DNA of 64,000 nt from Streptomyces sp. NBC_00433 (GTDB lineage Bacteria > Actinomycetota > Actinomycetes > Streptomycetales > Streptomycetaceae): contig CP107926.1 of NCBI GenBank assembly GCA_036015235.1, forward strand, positions 4,731,501 through 4,795,500, in the 5' to 3' direction. Under the pieces are notes generated by a model that had not been told where the DNA came from, did not search any database, and saw nothing but the letters and a program-made list of their open reading frames with translations. Each line of letters begins with the position of its first letter. The first letter of the stretch is position 1. The position numbers and the translations under genes were made by a program. Of the stretch, positions 21,492 to 29,621 are shown in pieces.

Positions 21492-22109
21492 ATGGGCCGT
21501 CGGCTTGAACCGCTCACGCTCGACAATCTTCCCGACCTCCCCAAGCCCTGCCGGCGCTGCGTCTTCTGGGAGCTGGACCCGGTGAGCGGCGAGGCCGCGA
21601 TCCAGGCGGGCAAGCCCGAGCTGGAGAAGGAAGCCTGGATCTCCGCGGTGCTGCTGGAGTGGGGTTCCTGCGGCCGGGTGGTCTACGTGGACGAGGTCCC
21701 GGCAGGGTTCGTGCTCTACGCCCCCGCCGCCTACGTGCCGCGTTCGCTGGCCTTCCCGACCAGCCCGGTGTCCGCTGACGCCGTTCAGCTCATCACGGCC
21801 CGCATCCTGCCGGGCTATCAGGGCCAGGGCATCGGCCGGGTGCTGGTGCAGACCGTGGCGAAGGACTTGGTGCGGCGGAACTTCAAGGCGATCGAGGCCT
21901 TCGGCGACGCGAAGTGGTCAGCGCCGTCCTGCGTGCTCCCGGCCGATCATCTGCTGGCGGTCGGCTTCAAGACGGTCCGCCCGCATCCGCGCTTTCCCCG
22001 GCTGCGTTTGGAACTGCGCTCCACGATCTCCTGGAAGGAGGACGTCGAGATGGCTATCGACCGTCTGCTGGGCGCCGTCCAGAAGGAACCGGTCCTGCAC
22101 CCGCTGTGA
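21492..22109 (+). CDS. GNAT family N-acetyltransferase
   Basis: A 205-residue acetyltransferase of unknown substrate. ATG 21492 (MGRRLEPLTLDNLPDLPKP) is preferred to an in-frame GTG at 21447, because that one lies within the parB terminator. A Cys-rich opening (CRRCVFWELDPVSGEA) is followed by the GNAT core, with the acetyl-CoA loop ILPGYQGQGIGRVLVQTV. Genes of this type lie next to parB in many streptomycetes. It ends at a shared terminator with trxA. Confidence 0.85.
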   Translation: MGRRLEPLTLDNLPDLPKPCRRCVFWELDPVSGEAAIQAGKPELEKEAWISAVLLEWGSCGRVVYVDEVPAGFVLYAPAAYVPRSLAFPTSPVSADAVQLITARILPGYQGQGIGRVLVQTVAKDLVRRNFKAIEAFGDAKWSAPSCVLPADHLLAVGFKTVRPHPRFPRLRLELRSTISWKEDVEMAIDRLLGAVQKEPVLHPL

Positions 22110-22114
22110 CGCAG

Positions 22115-22147
22115 AAGGGCCGGCTCCCGCAGCGGGAGCCGGCCCTT
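22115..22147. terminator. Bidirectional terminator between GNAT gene and trxA
   Basis: AAGGGCCGGCTCCC and GGGAGCCGGCCCTT, a 14-bp perfect stem with 5-nt loop and TTT following; serves the two convergent genes. Confidence 0.85.
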
Positions 22148-22151
22148 TCGA

Positions 22152-22167
22152 TGTTCCACGTGGAACA
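22152..22167. other. parS site 4
   Basis: TGTTCCACGTGGAACA, perfect palindrome between the terminator and the trxA stop. Confidence 0.95.
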
Positions 22168-22175
22168 GTGCGCGT

Positions 22176-22505
22176 TCAGCCGATGAAGTCGGACAGGTCG
22201 CGGACGAGCGCGGCCTTCGGCTTGGCGCCCACGATCGTCTTCACGACCTCGCCGCCCTTGTAGACGTTGAGGGTCGGGATGGACATCACGCCGTACTTCG
22301 CGGCGGTGACGGGGTTCTCGTCGATGTTGAGCTTGACGATGGTGATGTCGTCAGGGTGCTCCGCCGCGATGGCCTCCAGGGACGGGGCGATCTGGCGGCA
22401 GGGGCCGCACCATTCGGCCCAGAAGTCGACCAGCACAGGCTTGTCGCTGGCCAGGACCTCCTCGGCGAAGGTGGCGTCGGTCACGGTCTTGGGCTTGCCG
22501 GCCAC
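22176..22505 (-). CDS. trxA: Thioredoxin
   Basis: A 109-residue thioredoxin, a cytoplasmic disulfide reductase fed by TrxB. The active site is FWAEWCGPCRQIAP, the cis-proline is in MSIPTLNVYKGG, and the length is normal. GTG 22503-22505 follows GAGGAG. It lies 42 bases after trxB and is the last gene of the sigM-side cluster. Probably induced with sigM under thiol stress, by analogy with other actinobacteria. Confidence 0.97.
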   Translation of the reverse strand: MAGKPKTVTDATFAEEVLASDKPVLVDFWAEWCGPCRQIAPSLEAIAAEHPDDITIVKLNIDENPVTAAKYGVMSIPTLNVYKGGEVVKTIVGAKPKAALVRDLSDFIG

Positions 22506-22547
22506 GGCAGTCTCCTCAGGTTCGATTCGAGCGGGTGGGGATGGGGA

Positions 22548-23498
22548 TCAGACGGCCTTCTCGGCGTCGGCGAGCGACGCCAGGTAGCGCTCGGCGTCCA
22601 GGGCGGCGGAACAGCCGGTGCCGGCCGCGGTGATCGCCTGGCGGTAGGTGTGGTCCACGACGTCTCCGGCGGCGAAGACACCGGGGAGACTGGTGCGGGT
22701 ACTCGGCGCCTGGACAGTGAGGTAGCCCTCCGCGTCGAGGTCGAGCACACCCTTGAAGAGCTCGGTCCGCGGGTCGTGGCCGATTGCGATGAACAGCCCG
22801 GTGACGGGCAGCTCCGAAGTCTCGCCGTTCTTGGTGTTGCGCAGGGTCAGACTGGAGAGCTTGCCGTCGCCGTGGATCTCGGCGACCTCGCTGTCCCAGA
22901 CGAAGGAGATCTTCGGGTCGGCGAACGCGCGGTCCTGCATCGCCTTGGACGCCCGCAGGCTGTCCCGGCGGTGCACGATCTTCACGGACTTGGCGAACCG
23001 GGAGAGGAACGTCGCCTCCTCCATCGCGGTGTCGCCGCCGCCGATCACCGCGATGTCGTGCTCGCGGAAGAAGAAGCCGTCACAGGTGGCGCACCAGGAG
23101 ACGCCACGGCCGGAGAGCTGGTCCTCGTTGGGCAGGTTGAGCTTCCGGTGCTGCGACCCGGTGGCGACGATGACGGCCTTCGCCCGGTGGACCACGCCCG
23201 CCGAGTCGGTGACGGTCTTGATGTCGCCGCTGAGGTCGACCGCGACCACGTCGTCAGGGATCAGCTCGGCGCCGAACCGCTCGGCTTGGGCGCGCATGTT
23301 GTCCATCAGGTCCGGGCCGATGATGCCCTCCCGGAAGCCGGGGAAGTTCTCGACCTCGGTGGTGTTCATCAGCGCGCCGCCCGCGGTGACCGAGCCTTCG
23401 AAGACCAGCGGGCTGAGGGATGCGCGTGCCGTGTACAGCGCCGCGGTGTAGCCCGCGGGTCCCGAGCCGATGATGATCACGTTACGGACGTCGCTCAC
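22548..23498 (-). CDS. trxB: Thioredoxin-disulfide reductase
   Basis: A 316-residue FAD enzyme that passes electrons from NADPH to thioredoxin. GTG 23496-23498 is chosen from AGGAAAAG upstream and the typical opening SDVRNVIIIGSGPAGYTAAL; the longer open frame adds 35 unlikely residues. The redox site is SWCATCDGFFF, and the NADPH loop is VIGGGDTAMEEATFL. The C-terminal FAD site is FAAGDVVDHTYRQAITAAG. The pair trxB-trxA matches M. tuberculosis trxB2-trxC. Confidence 0.97.
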   Translation of the reverse strand: MSDVRNVIIIGSGPAGYTAALYTARASLSPLVFEGSVTAGGALMNTTEVENFPGFREGIIGPDLMDNMRAQAERFGAELIPDDVVAVDLSGDIKTVTDSAGVVHRAKAVIVATGSQHRKLNLPNEDQLSGRGVSWCATCDGFFFREHDIAVIGGGDTAMEEATFLSRFAKSVKIVHRRDSLRASKAMQDRAFADPKISFVWDSEVAEIHGDGKLSSLTLRNTKNGETSELPVTGLFIAIGHDPRTELFKGVLDLDAEGYLTVQAPSTRTSLPGVFAAGDVVDHTYRQAITAAGTGCSAALDAERYLASLADAEKAV

Positions 23499-23642
23499 GG
23501 GTCTTTTCCTCGTCTCTGCGGACTGCTGTGGGGGTCCGGCCCTGGCTGGACTCTCGTCGTGCCTAACGGATCCTACGGGGCTGGCATTCCCCCGGTCGCG
23601 CACCGCCCCACGCCCACCACGGTGAGCCTGGGGGACGCCTGG

Positions 23643-24533
23643 TCAGCTCCGTGGATAGCTGTTCTGGAAGAGCACTCTGCCGGGGGTGTCGGCCGTGCAG
23701 GAGGCGGTCACCACGAACGCGTCGACCAGGGTGTCGTCAGCAGGGTCCGGCAGCACTACGAGGAAGGAGTCGACACCCTGGTAGGGCTCCCGGTCGGCGG
23801 CCAGCGGCTGCTGGGCCCGCCGGGTGGCCTGGAGCACGCAGCCGGGCACGGCGGTGACGGTGCCGTCGGGCGCGGTGACCCTGGTGTCCCCGTCGGTGTG
23901 CAGCATCGGCGAGGTGATCCCGCCGTTGCTGGTCTTACTGCCCTGGGCCCCGCGGAGTAGTCGTGCCACTTCGTCGCCCACCGCACCGGAGGCGCCCTGG
24001 TGGTCCTGGGCGCTGGTCTTGCGCTGCGCGCTGCTGTCGGCGCTCACGCTGTTCTGGCCGCTGTGGGATGCCAGCTCGTAGACCACGCCGCCCAGCGCGA
24101 GGACGGCGGCGGCCGAGGCCGCACCGATCAGCAGGCCGCGCCGCAGTCGGCGGCCGCGACCGGGTCCGGTGGGCCCGGAGGGACGGCCGGCCGGTGCGGA
24201 TGTTCCACGTGGAACATTCCCCGGACCGGAGGCGTCCTGGGCAGGGAGCGATGTTTCACGTGGAACATGCGGCAGGGCGGCGTCGAGTCGGGCTTCGTCG
24301 GCAAGTGCCGCGTCGATGCGTGCGGCCACCTCGGCGGGCATCGGCTCCGGCTCCGGCAGTTCGCCGAGCAGGTCCTGGATCTCCCGGAGTGACGCCAGTA
24401 CCTCGCCGCACTCCGCGCAGGACTCCACATGGGCGCGGACCTCTGCCGCCTGCTCAGGCGGCAGGATGCCCTCGGCCAGGTCGGAGATCGCCATGACGTC
24501 GGGATGCGGGTCCTGGTCCGTGGTCGATGTCAT
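23643..24533 (-). CDS. Zinc-finger anti-sigma factor, membrane-anchored
   Basis: A 296-residue protein whose start overlaps the sigM stop by 4 bases. The N-terminus has a ZAS-type zinc finger: His10, then HVESCAEC giving His35, Cys39 and Cys42. One membrane helix follows at about 132-156 (GLLIGAASAAAVLALGGVV), and an extracytoplasmic domain with two Cys covers 160-296. It probably binds SigM in the cytoplasm and lets go on a redox signal, a known behaviour of such HCC proteins. Two parS sites lie in its linker (coding VPRETS and VPRGTS). It corresponds in position to M. tuberculosis Rv3912. Confidence 0.87.
   Translation of the reverse strand: MTSTTDQDPHPDVMAISDLAEGILPPEQAAEVRAHVESCAECGEVLASLREIQDLLGELPEPEPMPAEVAARIDAALADEARLDAALPHVPRETSLPAQDASGPGNVPRGTSAPAGRPSGPTGPGRGRRLRRGLLIGAASAAAVLALGGVVYELASHSGQNSVSADSSAQRKTSAQDHQGASGAVGDEVARLLRGAQGSKTSNGGITSPMLHTDGDTRVTAPDGTVTAVPGCVLQATRRAQQPLAADREPYQGVDSFLVVLPDPADDTLVDAFVVTASCTADTPGRVLFQNSYPRS
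24201..24216. other. parS site 5 (inside anti-sigma gene)
   Basis: TGTTCCACGTGGAACA, perfect palindrome. Confidence 0.95.
24252..24267. other. parS site 6 (inside anti-sigma gene)
   Basis: TGTTTCACGTGGAACA, 51 bases from site 5, one asymmetric position. Confidence 0.93.
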
Positions 24534-25204
24534 CGGTGGTCACCTCCGCCCTGTTCCGTTCCTGCCGGTGGGACGGATGTCCCCTCCGTCCGGTTCCTTC
24601 CGCTGCCGGGACCGGCCCGGTCCGCTCCGCCGCCCGCCCGCAGATGGGTGAGCAGCGGCAGCAGCCGGGCGCGGCCGCGGGCGCACCGGCTTTTCACCGT
24701 GCCCTCCGCCACGGCGAGCACCGCGGCCGCCTCCGCGACCGGATAGCCCTGCATGTCCACCAGCACCAGAGCCGCCCGTTGCTCGACGGGCAGTGTCGCC
24801 AGCGCCGCGAGGAGCTCGCGGTGCAGTTCGTCGCGCTCGGCGGGTGCCTCGGCGGACTCGTGCGGTTCGAGGAGCGATTCGAAGTTGTCCTCGTCGGCGA
24901 CCGGTGCGGTGCGGCGCGAGGCGGCCCGCCGGGCCCGGTCCAGGCAGGCGTTCACCGTGATCCGGTGCAGCCAGGTCGTGACGGCTGACTGGCCGCGGAA
25001 GGTATGGGCGGCCCGGAAAGCCGACACCAGGGCGTCCTGCACGGCGTCAGCGGCCTCCTCGCGGTCGCCCAGCGTCCGCAGGGCGACCGCCCAGAGGCGG
25101 TCGCGATGCCTGCGGACCAGCTCGCCGAAGGCATCGGCCTCGCCCGCCACATGGCGGGCCAGCAGATCGGAGTCGTCGGCTTCGCCGAGCGGTATGCGCT
25201 CCAA
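24530..25204 (-). CDS. sigM: ECF sigma factor SigM
   Basis: A 224-residue extracytoplasmic-function sigma factor. The start is TTG 25202-25204, forced by the upstream gene's stop at 25240 and supported by GGGGGAG 7 bases before. Region 2 is FRAAHTFRGQSAVTTWLHR followed by ITVNACLDRARR. Region 4 is LVDMQGYPVAEAAAVLAVAE and GTVKSRCARGRARLLPLL. The Pro/Gly-rich tail is unusual. Order murJ-pseudokinase-sigM-antisigma-trxB-trxA matches mycobacteria. The rare start may limit its translation. Confidence 0.92.
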   Translation of the reverse strand: MERIPLGEADDSDLLARHVAGEADAFGELVRRHRDRLWAVALRTLGDREEAADAVQDALVSAFRAAHTFRGQSAVTTWLHRITVNACLDRARRAASRRTAPVADEDNFESLLEPHESAEAPAERDELHRELLAALATLPVEQRAALVLVDMQGYPVAEAAAVLAVAEGTVKSRCARGRARLLPLLTHLRAGGGADRAGPGSGRNRTEGTSVPPAGTEQGGGDHR

Positions 25205-25239
25205 GGCCAGACTCCCCCGTCCGCTTCCGTCGGGCCGGT

Positions 25240-27051
25240 TCAGCCCGTCACGCTGATCTCCGAGATCCTGCCACGGAATGTGCCGTCCGATTCCTTCGGG
25301 AGCTGGGTCAGCCACACCAGGAGATAGCGGCTGGTGACCTGCGTGCCGGGCTTGAGCGTCACCTGCTGCGAGCCGGAGCCGCCGGTCACCTTCTGGAAGC
25401 CGTCGAGCCGGGTCGGCCGGGAGTCGGTGCCGGAAGGTGCCGCCCACAGCTCCAGGTCGGTCTCGCCGCCCTTCAGGTTCACCGTCACACCGCTGACCCG
25501 GTGGTCGGCGCCGAGGTCCAGGATCACCCCGACACCGTCCTTGAGTCCCCCGAGGTCGGCCGTCGCGTACCAGCTGGTCTCCCAGTAGGTGTTCGGGTCG
25601 TGGTCCGTGAGCCGGCCGATCTCGGACGGGGTCTCGCTGCCGTTGCCCTTCGGCGGCGGGTCGAAGTCCTTGGCGCCGACGATCGTCAGCGGTGCGGCGG
25701 GCGGCGGCGCCGGGTGCTGGTTCGCCTGCGGCGAGGTGGTCGGAGTGCGCGGGCTGTCGTTCTCGCGGGACTTCATGGCGTCGGCGAGCTGCCAGCTGCC
25801 GAGCCCGATCGCCACGATCAGCAGCGCGGAGACGGCCCACTTCAGCGCGCTGCCGGTACGTCCGGGCAGCGCGGGCGGCGGAGCCGCGGGAGGAGCTGCC
25901 GGACCCGCGGTCGCGTAGCGGGTCGCGCCGGCCGGCGGCTGCGGGGGCTGCTGGAAGGCGGCCGGCTGGTAGACCGGAGCAGGGTGCTCGGGCGGCCGGA
26001 TCCGCGGAATGCCCGCGATGGCCTTGGCCAGCTCCTCCGGGGTCGCGCAGGGGGACTCCTCGCGGGACGCGGTCGCCCCGTCGTTGACCAGAGCGCGCAT
26101 CGCCACGTCCGACATGCCGCGGTGGATGCCCGCGCGCAGCTGGTCGGGCGCGACCAGGCCGACGCCCTTGGGCAGCCCCGCCAGGCCGTGCGCGTCCTCC
26201 TCGTAGGGCCAGCGCTGGGTGAGCGAGGCATAGAGCAGCGCGCCGATCGCCTCGGTGTCCTGCCGTTGCGGTCGCTCGGAGCTGAGCCCGCGCAGCGCGG
26301 CGGCGACGGCCAGCCCGCGGATGCGGTACTGCCCGGAGCTGGTCCGCAGAACCGCACCGGGGTCCAGCCGGAGATGGGCCAGCCCCTCGCGGTGGGCCGC
26401 GGCCATGCCCTGGGAGACCTGGCTGGCCATCTGGTAGGCCTCGTGGGGCTCCAGCGGGCCCGCGGCCAGCAGGTCGGAGAGCGAGCCGGCGTCGGGCAGC
26501 CACTCGTGGATCACGTAGACCAGGTCGTCCTCCTCGACCGCGTCGAGGACCTGGACGAACCGGGGGTCGCCGAGCAGCGCGGCCGAGCGGGCGGCGGCCA
26601 GCACCTGGCGTGCCCGCGGGTGGTCGGCGGGCAGCAGGTGGATGCCGACGGCCCTGCGCAGCTTCTCGTCGACCGCGCGCCAGCTGCTGAAGCCGTCCAC
26701 TCGCGTGACGCACTCCGCGAGCTGGTAGCGCCGGGCCAGCCGGTGACCGCTGTGCAGCTCGGGCGCGGTGGTTCTGGGCTTGGGGCGGGGCTGGGCCGGC
26801 GGAGGCTCCGCGGTGACGTCGGGGGCCTCTTCGGTCTTCTCCGCGTCGTCCTGGGTCTTCTCGATGCCCTCTGCCGTGTCCTTGGGTGGGGTGCCGTCAC
26901 CGGCGGTGCCGCTGTCCTGGTCGTCCGTCGTCGTACCGTCGGGTGTGGCGTCGTCCTGCCGGGCTGCGGGCGGTGCCTCGCCGCCCTCATCAGCCACTCC
27001 GACGGCCGCCGTGCTCCGATCCGCCACCGTCGTTCCTGCCTCCCCATCCAT
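25240..27051 (-). CDS. Membrane pseudokinase with discoidin-like domain (MurJ partner)
   Basis: A 603-residue protein from ATG 27049-27051. Residues 1-95 are acidic and disordered. A protein-kinase-like fold covers about 100-370, but catalytic residues are gone: GLAHLRLDPGAVL stands where HRDxxPxN is expected, and RIRGLAVAAAL where DFG is expected, with no VAIK lysine. A Pro-rich linker, one membrane helix (about 403-427) and an external F5/8C-like domain (about 455-600, NTYWETSWYATADLGGLKDG) follow. In M. tuberculosis these two domains are fused to the C-terminus of MviN/MurJ and the pseudokinase is bound by FhaA. Here they are a separate gene right behind murJ, so I infer a lipid II flippase regulator. 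Confidence 0.85.
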   Translation of the reverse strand: MDGEAGTTVADRSTAAVGVADEGGEAPPAARQDDATPDGTTTDDQDSGTAGDGTPPKDTAEGIEKTQDDAEKTEEAPDVTAEPPPAQPRPKPRTTAPELHSGHRLARRYQLAECVTRVDGFSSWRAVDEKLRRAVGIHLLPADHPRARQVLAAARSAALLGDPRFVQVLDAVEEDDLVYVIHEWLPDAGSLSDLLAAGPLEPHEAYQMASQVSQGMAAAHREGLAHLRLDPGAVLRTSSGQYRIRGLAVAAALRGLSSERPQRQDTEAIGALLYASLTQRWPYEEDAHGLAGLPKGVGLVAPDQLRAGIHRGMSDVAMRALVNDGATASREESPCATPEELAKAIAGIPRIRPPEHPAPVYQPAAFQQPPQPPAGATRYATAGPAAPPAAPPPALPGRTGSALKWAVSALLIVAIGLGSWQLADAMKSRENDSPRTPTTSPQANQHPAPPPAAPLTIVGAKDFDPPPKGNGSETPSEIGRLTDHDPNTYWETSWYATADLGGLKDGVGVILDLGADHRVSGVTVNLKGGETDLELWAAPSGTDSRPTRLDGFQKVTGGSGSQQVTLKPGTQVTSRYLLVWLTQLPKESDGTFRGRISEISVTG

Positions 27052-27168
27052 GAGCGCGATCCCACGTCGAGCCGATGACAATTGTGCCCACAGTCCGGCT
27101 GTATGCACGACACGCGGAGGGCCGTGATGGTTGCGCGGCGGCGGCAAGGCCGAGGGGCGGACGTCGAA

Positions 27169-29595
27169 TCAGCGGCCGAGCCGTCCCCGGACCATGCCGA
27201 TCATGCCGTTCAGCTCCTGGATCCGCATCCGCTTCGCGATCACCAGGAAGATCCCGCCCAGCAGGACGGCGCCGACCACCAGTGAGGCCAGCGATCCGGT
27301 CGGGCCGCCGCCCAGCTTCCCGCTGATGACGTAGGCCGCGATGCCGGCCACAGCGGCGGCCGGGATGCAGGCGCCGACCAGTCGGGCGTAGGTGCGGATC
27401 ACCCGGCGGCCGTCCAGGTCGCCGCCGAGGCGGGCCCCCAGCCGCTTGACGGCCACCCCGACGCCGACCGCGTAGGCCAGGCCGTAGGAGAAGGCCATGC
27501 CGACCACGGCCCAGCGGGCGGGCAGCGCCACGAAGCAGAGGGCCGAGGCCGCGGCATTGACGGCGGCCACGATCACCGTGTTGTAGAAGGGGGTGCGGGT
27601 GTCCTCGAAGGCGTAGAAGCCGCGCAGCACGACGTACTGCACGGAGTAGGGGATCAGGCCGCCGCCGAAGGCCATCAGGATGAAGCCGATGTTGCGGGCG
27701 GAGCCCTCGTTGGTGCCGGCGTAGAGCAGCCCGCACATCGGCACACCGAGGGCGAGGAAGGCGAAGGCGGCCGGCACGATCGCGACCGCCGAGGTGCGCA
27801 GGCCGTAGGAGATGTCGTCGCGGACCGCGGTGATGTCACCGTCGGCGGCGGCGCGGGAGATCCGCGGCAGCACCGCGGCCATCACCGAGACGGTGATGAT
27901 CGCCTGCGGCATCTGCCAGAGCAGCAGCGCGTAGTTGTAGCCGGTGATGCCGGTGCCCTGGTAGCCGCTCTTGTCGGCGTTGGCGCCCGCCCAGGTGGCC
28001 AGCTGGGTGACGACGATCAGGCCGGCCTGGTTGGCCAGGACGAACAGGAACGTCCACTTGGCCAGCTTGGCGGCCTTGCCCAGGCCGTGCCCGCGCCAGT
28101 CGAAGCGCGGCCGGAATTTGAATCCCGCGTCCCGCAGGTAGGGCAGCATCGCCAGCGACTGCACGACCAGGCCGAGCAGGGTGCCGATGCCGAGCAGCCG
28201 GACGCCGTCGGGGGTGATCGTGGTGGCGTCCATCCGGGTGGAGCCGTAGGAGCCGTAGACCCAGATGAACATGCCGAAGGTGAAGATCACCACGATGTTG
28301 TTCAGGACCGGCGTCCACATCATCGCGCCGAACTTGCCGCGGGCGTTGAGCACCTGGCCCATGACCACGTGGACACCCATGAAGAAGATGGTGGGCATGC
28401 AGTAGCGGGCGAAGGCGATGGCCACGCTGTACGTGTCCGGGTTGTCGGCGATCTTCGCGGACATCAGCTTGACCAGCAGCGGTGCGCCGAGCACGGTCAC
28501 TGTCACGATGCCGCCGAGCGCCACCATCACCACGGTCAGCAGCCGGTTGGCGTAGGCGCTGCCCCCGTCGTCGTCGTCCTTCATCGCGCGCACCAGCTGG
28601 GGCACGAAGACCGAGTTGAGGCCGCCGCCGATGGTGAGGATGTAGATCATCGTCGGCAGCACGTTCGCGACCTGGTAGGAGTCGCCGAGGGTGGCCACAC
28701 CGATCGCCGCGGCGATCACCAGGGTGCGGACGAAGCCGGTGACGCGGGACACCAGTGTGCCGGCCGCCATCAGGGCGCTGGACTTCAGGATGCCGCCGGA
28801 CCGGGTGGCGGGCGCGGCGCCGACGGTCGGTGCGGCCGCGGTGGCGCCCGCGCCGGCCATTGCCGGCCGGAGCGGCCCCGTGGCGCCCGTGACGGGCTGC
28901 TGGGCGCCCTGCGGCGGCTGTCCGGGCTGCTGGTAGCCCTGCGCCGGGTACGGCTCCTGGTAGGGCTGCTGCTGCGGTTGCTGGTACTGCTCCTGGTAGG
29001 GCTGCTGGTACGGGTAGCCGTAGCGCGGGTCGGCATAGCGCGGGTCGACGTACTGGGAGTCGGCGTAGTGCGGGTCCGCGTACGGCTCGCCCTGGTAGAA
29101 GTCCTGGCCGTATCCCGGGTCCTGGTAGACGGGGATCGAGAAGCCCGTCGTCTCGTTCGCCGACGGCATGTGCGGATAGGGCGCCGGATAGCCGCTCTGG
29201 GCCTGGTAGCCGCCGTGCTGCTGATAACCGCCGCCCTGGTAGCCGCCCTGCTGCTGGTACGGCTCCTGGTAGGGCTGCTGCTGCGGTTGCTGGTACGGCT
29301 CCTGATAGGGCTGCTGCTGGGGATACTGCTGCTGGTCCTGGTAGCCGGCCTGCTGCTGACCGCCGCCCTGGGGCTGCTGGTCGCGGAAGAGGTGCGCGAA
29401 GGCGTCGTAGTCCTCGCCCTGCGGCTGCTCCTGATAGCCGGGCTGGGGCTGCTGCTGCCACTGTGCCTGATCCTGCTGGTACGGATCGTAGGCATACGTG
29501 TTCTGCAGATAGGGGTCGGCCGGCGCCGGACGCTGCTCGGGCGATGGAGGCATCTGGCCCGCAGAGTCGCGATCACCGTCATACGGCGCGTTCAT
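27169..29595 (-). CDS. murJ: Lipid II flippase MurJ with long Gln/Tyr-rich N-terminus
   Basis: 808 residues. Residues 1-265 are low complexity, built of Gln/Tyr/Pro/Glu repeats (for example YQQPQQQPYQEPY), with 39-bp exact DNA direct repeats at 28949-28987 and 29258-29296. The MurJ/MOP core begins near 268 (SSALMAAGTLVSRVTGFVRT) and has about 14 membrane helices, including LPTMIYILTIGGGLNSVFVP. It moves lipid II to the outer face for wall synthesis. The tail is likely cytoplasmic and could serve as a multivalent docking region. ATG 29593-29595 lies 26 bases after DUF6049. Confidence 0.93.
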   Translation of the reverse strand: MNAPYDGDRDSAGQMPPSPEQRPAPADPYLQNTYAYDPYQQDQAQWQQQPQPGYQEQPQGEDYDAFAHLFRDQQPQGGGQQQAGYQDQQQYPQQQPYQEPYQQPQQQPYQEPYQQQGGYQGGGYQQHGGYQAQSGYPAPYPHMPSANETTGFSIPVYQDPGYGQDFYQGEPYADPHYADSQYVDPRYADPRYGYPYQQPYQEQYQQPQQQPYQEPYPAQGYQQPGQPPQGAQQPVTGATGPLRPAMAGAGATAAAPTVGAAPATRSGGILKSSALMAAGTLVSRVTGFVRTLVIAAAIGVATLGDSYQVANVLPTMIYILTIGGGLNSVFVPQLVRAMKDDDDGGSAYANRLLTVVMVALGGIVTVTVLGAPLLVKLMSAKIADNPDTYSVAIAFARYCMPTIFFMGVHVVMGQVLNARGKFGAMMWTPVLNNIVVIFTFGMFIWVYGSYGSTRMDATTITPDGVRLLGIGTLLGLVVQSLAMLPYLRDAGFKFRPRFDWRGHGLGKAAKLAKWTFLFVLANQAGLIVVTQLATWAGANADKSGYQGTGITGYNYALLLWQMPQAIITVSVMAAVLPRISRAAADGDITAVRDDISYGLRTSAVAIVPAAFAFLALGVPMCGLLYAGTNEGSARNIGFILMAFGGGLIPYSVQYVVLRGFYAFEDTRTPFYNTVIVAAVNAAASALCFVALPARWAVVGMAFSYGLAYAVGVGVAVKRLGARLGGDLDGRRVIRTYARLVGACIPAAAVAGIAAYVISGKLGGGPTGSLASLVVGAVLLGGIFLVIAKRMRIQELNGMIGMVRGRLGR

Positions 29596-29621
29596 CAGTG
29601 CCCCACCTTATTGTCCGCCGG

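Noticed and set aside
28949..29400. Short repeats that at first look CRISPR-like
   Set aside because: They are in-frame Gln/Tyr codon repeats of murJ with no regular unique spacers and no cas genes nearby.
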